Source: Undaria pinnatifida (Eukaryota; Sar; Phaeophyceae; Laminariales; Alariaceae). From it: a DNA stretch of 64,000 nucleotides. The notes beneath the pieces were generated by a model. That model saw only the letters and a list, made by a program, of their open reading frames with translations, ran no database searches and was not told the DNA's origin. The stretch covers positions 15,801,223 to 15,865,222 of the forward strand of contig JABAKD010000008.1 of the NCBI GenBank assembly GCA_012845835.1. The letters run 5' to 3'. Shown one piece after another: positions 59,170 through 64,000 of this stretch (positions are counted from its first letter, which is position 1; the number at the start of each line of letters is the position of its first letter). Made by a program: the position numbers and the translations under genes.

Positions 59170-60132
59170 TTTTTAGTGCGGGCTCACCAATGACGTGACA
59201 CAAATTACCGACGATATCCAACAACTTTACACAAATTACAAACATCAAGACGTTTCGTGACAAAAAAACTCCCAAATCATAATATTTTCACACGTAAAGA
59301 GAATCTCGAGACAAAACCAAGCAGGTAGAGCCGTCTCTTCGGCCTTTGCCGCTGGCTTTAGCACGGCCGCTGGCACTCAGGCGGCCTCTGCTGTAGGCAT
59401 GAACGATTGCGGTTGATCCGCAGCGAACTATCCCGTGGTGCTCGCTTCTATGTGACAGCTGTCCATGCCATTTCATGTCACCGTCCTTCTGGTTTTACCT
59501 CGTAGTCGTACGGTTGAGGTACGAGGAAAGCCGTACGTACGAGATGAGAACAGCAGTGTGTACGACGAGCATGACCGCCAACTGACGCCATTGGCAAGCA
59601 CACAACAGCAGGTGTAACAGAAGTAGCCGAAGGGCGAAACTTCAAGCATATACTGCAGCAACTAGTAGCAACCAGGACCACAGCAGATAGCTCCAAGTGC
59701 AGTACGAGTGCCGTTGGCAAGTTTGGTCGTACTTGCATCACTCTGTCCAATATATAACAATCGTTTCATGTTTATAATGATAATGAAAAAATATTACATT
59801 TCCTGTTAAAATGATACGTCGTTCGAGCGGACGTTCTGGTGTGCTGATGCCGTGAGACCATCGAGCACACCGCATGTTTTACATAAGCAATAGCGAACAA
59901 GAGGCAGGGCACAGGGCCCCCCAACACAGAGACACACGGCAACCACAGCCAGCTGTCGATCGCGTAATTGGCCGGTAGTCCGTGCTTCGGTGGGTGTATC
60001 GGAAGCCGTTCGTAGTACTGCTGTAGACCGTCCGGAAACCACGTGACATTGTGTTCTGGTGGCAGACTCGCCAGTATACCCCCGAAATTTCTTTTCTATT
60101 CTTGCTCTTGGCCCGGTGCACCCCTACTGAAA
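59170..60132. repeat. Long inverted repeat, right arm
   Basis: Inverse of 55,540-56,505. Confidence 0.85.
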
Positions 60133-61775
60133 CACTGCCCATTTAACGCTAAGGAAATCATGTTGGGGTGGTTGTAGACGAAACGATGAAGAATCATGAA
60201 TCCCCGTAGACTTGGGGAGCGCCTAAGGTAAAAGGAGGAGTTGGGGATGTTGTAGAGTAAAGTTGGGATGGTTGTAGAGTAAATGCCGCCTGTTTATTAG
60301 TTGTGGAACGGTCCAGCTTTAGATATTCTTTGATTCCCACCATTTGTTATGTACTTGAAGAAGTTTCATCAGCTGACATCTGGGCTTGGCTCATCAGCTC
60401 CACCGCCCAGCACCCGATCGCAGTGCTATAGCTTACAGCAACGAAGCGCCGTGCAGTGATCTGCGATGCCCAGCAGCTCAGCTCAGCAGCGCACCGCAGC
60501 GAAGCGCTAGCTCAGCAGAGCAAAGCGCTGTGCTTTGCCGTGCTCTGCCGTCGCGGTCGTTCGTTATTCATGATATCTAAAACTTCGCGTACGCTGATAC
60601 TCAGGTCTTTGGAGCTTTATTCTATATCACGATATTGTTGTGGGCACTTTGTGCTGTCTAAAACTGAATATGGAGTCATCAAAGGCCCAAGACTCGAGAC
60701 GAGACGAAGCAAGGTTATTTGCCCCGTCCCGTCCGAGACCCAGAGCAGCGTAGGGTGCCAGCTGCCAGGGGTGTGAGACGAGGCATGCACGGCATGGGCA
60801 AGATAACGTTGCCTGCAACAACTGCCCGCCACAGTATAAACGCGCGGAAGCCACGATGGGTCTTGCTTTGAGTTTTGTTTTAAGTGGTTACTATTGGGGT
60901 ATGCTTGGGGATAGACTCAATCTGAAAGCGATCGATGCCGAGGAACGAACGCAGACAAGGGAGTTGACACAACCAAGGAATAACTGACGGCGGTGCTCCA
61001 GCTAGCTACTACTGCTGTGGTGTGCCCTCATCAACTGAAAACAAGCAACAGACACACATGTTGTCCGGGCTCGAGAGCAGGGGCGCCTGTCGCTAATCCA
61101 GCCGTCGCGGTCGTTCGTTATTCATGGTACCGCGCTGGAGGCTTCATACGTGCAGCGGTTGGTTGTGTGTGTGCTGTTGGGCAGCCATGTGCTGCGTGCG
61201 TGCTGGCTATGTGGCTGCAGGTGTCTCTCTCCCAGGCACGAAAAACAAGTAGACCGCATCTTTTCTCCAAAAACAATCACAAAATATCGCGAAGGTGGAA
61301 ATTCCCACGTACGCGATATCTTGGTATGTGCGGACCACATATGGCGAGAATATCCCAACATCCCGGGGTCGTCTAAAACTCCAGACGCATACAATTCGAC
61401 TCTAAACGACCAATATCGCGATATCTCCGAGGTTTAGATATCTCCAATAGGATACGCGCCAACAACAACGTACAACAACGACGGACAACCTTCAAATAAA
61501 AAATAAACAAATAACGCGTGAGCGATGACGTGCTTTTCGTGCACGAATGTGCGTACTACACATCCGCGAAGGGTTCCCAACGGTCGTCAACGAAGGCGGG
61601 TATACAGCTTCATTACGAAGCAAAATTGGACGGACACCCTTCACAAACAAACGAAAAAATCCCTAGATAACTACATGATGAAAATGGCCAGCCGAATTCC
61701 GACCGCGCAAATAATTGCGATCTTAGAGTTAGTAGGCTTTGACCCAATAGGCCAAGATTTTTTAAGCTCCCGTGA
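60133..61775. other. No confident gene; small repeats
   Basis: 'gttggggtggttgtaga' style repeats lie at 60,163-60,285. A 26-bp exact direct repeat (gccgtcgcggtcgttcgtta + ttcatg) lies at 60,548 and 61,101. The self-complementary word atatcgcgatat lies near 61,413. Frames of up to 127 codons have no motif. Confidence 0.4.
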
Positions 61776-62084
61776 AATTGCACGTACGTGCAAGGTTTTT
61801 CAGATTTGCACGTAAATTCAATAGCGATTTATGTTTGGCGGCTCCCTATCTATGTCCAGGTCCGGACAAAACGACGGTTACGCTGCCCAGACAAAACGGA
61901 CCCCAGACCCGACCCTAACCCTAAACCTAACTCTAACCCTAACCCTAACCCTAGCGCCAACCCTAACCCAACCCTTTGGGGGGCTCTCGGTATGCCCTCG
62001 AGGTCGGTAGGGGCCGTACTGAGTTTACGTGCAATTATAAAAACCTCGCACGTAAGTGCAAGGTAATTGCACGTACGTGCAATT
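61776..62084. mobile_element. Small palindromic-ended (MITE-like) element
   Basis: Both ends carry the self-complementary word attgcacgtacgtgcaat (18 bp on the right, 16-17 bp on the left). The next block (left: gcaaggtttttcagatttgcacgtaaa) recurs inverted before the right end. About 309 bp. Target duplication unclear. It encloses telomere-like repeats. Confidence 0.55.
61912..61975. repeat. Interstitial telomere-like repeat (CCCTAA)n
   Basis: About ten degenerate CCCTAA units, including three exact consecutive ones (ccctaaccctaaccctaacc), between unrelated sequence. Confidence 0.85.
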
Positions 62085-62103
62085 AAACGCCTGGTGAGGG
62101 TTT

Positions 62104-62436
62104 TTGCGCGACTTACATCATGCAAGTAAAACTAGCCAAATTGCGGTTGTTTTGCTTGATGCCCGCAGGGCTTCAACGCGTAAAATACGGGAAAGTGCGA
62201 GAAAAGAATGCGATGCAATAAGTTTAGAAAGGGTGCAAGATGACGATGATAAGCCCAGAAGAACGCGTGTTATACCAGTTGTAGATCGCTCTAATTTCCC
62301 TTCTTTTATTATTGCGTTTGGTACTGTTGAAGTGGTAATCATTTTGAGCGTGCTTGGTCTGCACGTCAATCGAGGGCATTCTATAGACCCTTTAGGGATC
62401 CTCTCAAAGTTAGTTCTTGGTACATTGTGCAAGTAA
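62104..62436 (+). CDS. Hypothetical ORF, 110 aa, weak
   Basis: A plus-strand frame (TTG or later start in some readings) with a basic N-terminal half, an acidic DDDD and a hydrophobic stretch (IIAFGTVEVVIILSVLGL) that could span a membrane. A 108-codon minus frame overlaps it completely. No family recognised. Confidence 0.2.
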   Translation: MRDLHHASKTSQIAVVLLDARRASTRKIRESARKECDAISLERVQDDDDKPRRTRVIPVVDRSNFPSFIIAFGTVEVVIILSVLGLHVNRGHSIDPLGILSKLVLGTLCK

Positions 62437-62444
62437 GCCCGCAT

Positions 62445-63290
62445 GACCCATCGTGTATCTCACGCCGAGTCTGAGAGCTGTTTTGTGACTATGGTAAGAT
62501 CAAATCTGTCTTACGGATTCTTTTGTTTGCCTCGTGTTATGTCTGCATAATTCGTTTTCCATTTTTGTATATCTTCACCAGTGTAAGTGCCGCGTACATG
62601 AAGTAGCTAATTGAATTGAGGGCATTCAGTGCCGTCTTTAGTTCTTTTTCTGCGAGTGAGTTCGTCGTATTTTTGGAAGGAAACATGGAGGACCTATCAT
62701 AATAAGTTTTTCGTCCGCTGTGAAAGCAAACACCGAGGGGTTTTCCAAGGAACAATCAACGGCACCTTCCTTTTTTCCATTCCGTAAATTGAACATTTTC
62801 AATCATTCCGTCTGATACCTATATTATTGGCCATCTCCTCTTTCGTTTCGCTTCGAAGCCTCGAAGCGAAGCAGGTTCTCGATTCTCTCTTTGGCATTTC
62901 TGGCCAACTTTTGCTCGGCGGCGATTTAAAAACAAGTGTTTCGCCTGCTTGCTTTCTTTTATTATATATTTTCCTTTCATCAAAGACAACCTTCAGAACC
63001 TCATGTTCGTATTAAGCTTTTGGCATTACCTCAAACTTCAATTTTGTTTATAACTAGAACATATTTCGTCGAGCGCTACCCTTCTTTACCCAAAGAATGG
63101 GCGCCATCGAAAGTCAAACTATGAATTTTAGAAGCTCATATTCGTATAAACTCTTGGCATTAGTTCAAAGAAGGTTCAATTATGTCGAATCGAACAGCTA
63201 CAACTTTTTTTCCTTTTTCCTCAGGTAGAGGAAACTTACTTACGCACTTGACCACAATTAACAACAAACCTTACCAAGCCATCTAACCGT
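62445..63290. other. A/T-rich sequence, one hairpin
   Basis: A 'cgcttcgaagcctcgaagcg' stem-loop lies near 62,850-62,870. Nothing else recognised. Confidence 0.4.
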
Positions 63291-63296
63291 GAACCA

Positions 63297-64000
63297 TCAT
63301 CCACACATATGGTTGAGCAATATAGTGGAAACTACAGAAATACATTTACAAAATAGATATGGTGTTAGATTACTTCAAATTCCCCACCTAAAGTTAAATA
63401 GTAACTCCAATCATTGTAATGGAGAAAAGCATTTGTTTATAAAAGAATAGGACTCCTCCCATTAAAATGTTTCCGACATATCGTAGCATAGTACAAGTAC
63501 CAGCAAGCAGCTTCATTTATTTTTTTTATGTTGTTGAGTGACAGCGTATCAATTTGGAACCGTAGGGTCGTGTCCCACAGAGTTTAAATTTAATTTATTT
63601 ACTTTTTATATTTATTTATGAATATATGTTGGGTGTGGGCGGGAGTAGCTGGCTTTAATTCTCGAATGAATGCTGTACTAAAAAAATATACTCTGGAGTA
63701 TTATATAGCCTAAATATAATTGTAATACTCTGTATTCGTGCTCTTCCCGATATTATTAAAGCCGGAGGGAAGAAAACACAAAATAAACCGCCTACCATAC
63801 ATATAACGGAGCAGTAAGGTGGAAACTACAATAAATTTGTAAAATAGATGTGATGTTAGATCTAGCTCAAAATTCCCCATCTAACACAGTAAAAATACCA
63901 ACACTCACCATTATATTGGACAAAAAATAGGATCCCTCCCACCATTAAAAGCTCACCCACATAGTACTATACAAGTACCAACAACGCAGCTTGCAAAGAT
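63297..64000. repeat. Two direct copies of an A/T-rich repeat (second cut by the window end)
   Basis: 63,297-63,516 and 63,793-64,000 share 'tggaaactaca', 'aaaatagat', 'gtgttagat'/'atgttagat', 'attccccac', 'cctcccat' and 'tacaagtacca'. A third, shorter match lies at 23,575-23,650 (cctcccattatg ... caacgcagcttgcaaagat). Could be LTRs or another dispersed element. Confidence 0.6.

Larger units (their letters stand above)
55540..60132. mobile_element. Long-TIR element or large palindrome, 4.6 kb
   Basis: Outer ends TTTCAGTAGGGGTGC (left) and its inverse (right) bound two ~0.95-kb arms and a ~2.7-kb centre. No target duplication of 2-9 bp is visible next to the ends. The centre carries a copy of the 53-kb dispersed repeat (57,060-57,480) and a smaller TIR element (57,974-59,015). 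A CAG-type end loosely recalls hAT, but without a duplication the class is open. It may equally be an inverted segmental duplication. Confidence 0.55.

Overview
The window looks like nuclear DNA of a eukaryote. The one convincing gene has GT-AG introns with pyrimidine-rich 3' ends. Gene density is very low, satellite and transposon DNA is abundant, and there is a short internal CCCTAA (TTAGGG-type) tract. The gene product resembles secreted 'root cap / VWD-like' DPH-M-x-G-x-x-G proteins that I associate with plants and stramenopiles, so a brown alga or a relative is my best guess. That assignment is inference, because nothing in the window fixes the taxon. I found no rRNA gene, no CRISPR array, no convincing tRNA and no operon-like organisation.

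Layout. 1-12,309: a tandem satellite with an 819-bp unit, interrupted by a 500-N scaffold gap. About 12.7-15.5 kb and 36.7-39.6 kb: two copies of a foldback element with long, imperfect, G/C-homopolymer-rich inverted arms; fragments of the same family lie at 44.87-45.01 and 46.04-46.31 kb. 15,646-16,478: a TIR element in a TA target duplication. 18,207-19,801: a non-autonomous hAT-type element with an exact 8-bp target duplication. 22.6-24.0 kb and 53.1-54.0 kb (also 57.1-57.5 kb): a dispersed repeat family. 24.9-26.7 kb: a 42-bp minisatellite and a duplicated ORF segment. 29.5-30.7 and 36.1-36.55 kb: related CAGGGT/ACCCTG arrays. 31.0-34.7 kb: degraded open frames of unknown family. 49,350-52,970: three tandem copies of a PIF/Harbinger-like element. 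55.54-60.13 kb: a pair of ~0.95-kb inverted arms enclosing further repeats. 61,776-62,084: a small TIR element carrying telomere-like repeats.

The main result is a three-exon minus-strand gene (45,502 to 42,181), assembled by matching splice signals and codon phase. It encodes about 389 residues: a signal peptide, a short Cys-containing basic linker, and a ~300-residue root-cap/VWD-like domain. Its first intron contains a 162-bp array made by repeated duplication of the intron 1/exon 2 acceptor junction, so three near-identical 3' splice sites lie in a row. A foldback fragment is inserted in the middle repeat. A decayed copy of the gene's 3' end lies just downstream.

The second clear result is the history of the Harbinger-like triplet. 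Comparison with a related sequence lacking the insertion at 56.8-57.1 kb suggests two independent insertions 59 bp apart (3-bp duplications AAT and ATT), followed by unequal exchange that produced a third copy. Most other open frames here run through repeats or are antisense shadows. I report only those with some independent support and keep their confidence low.
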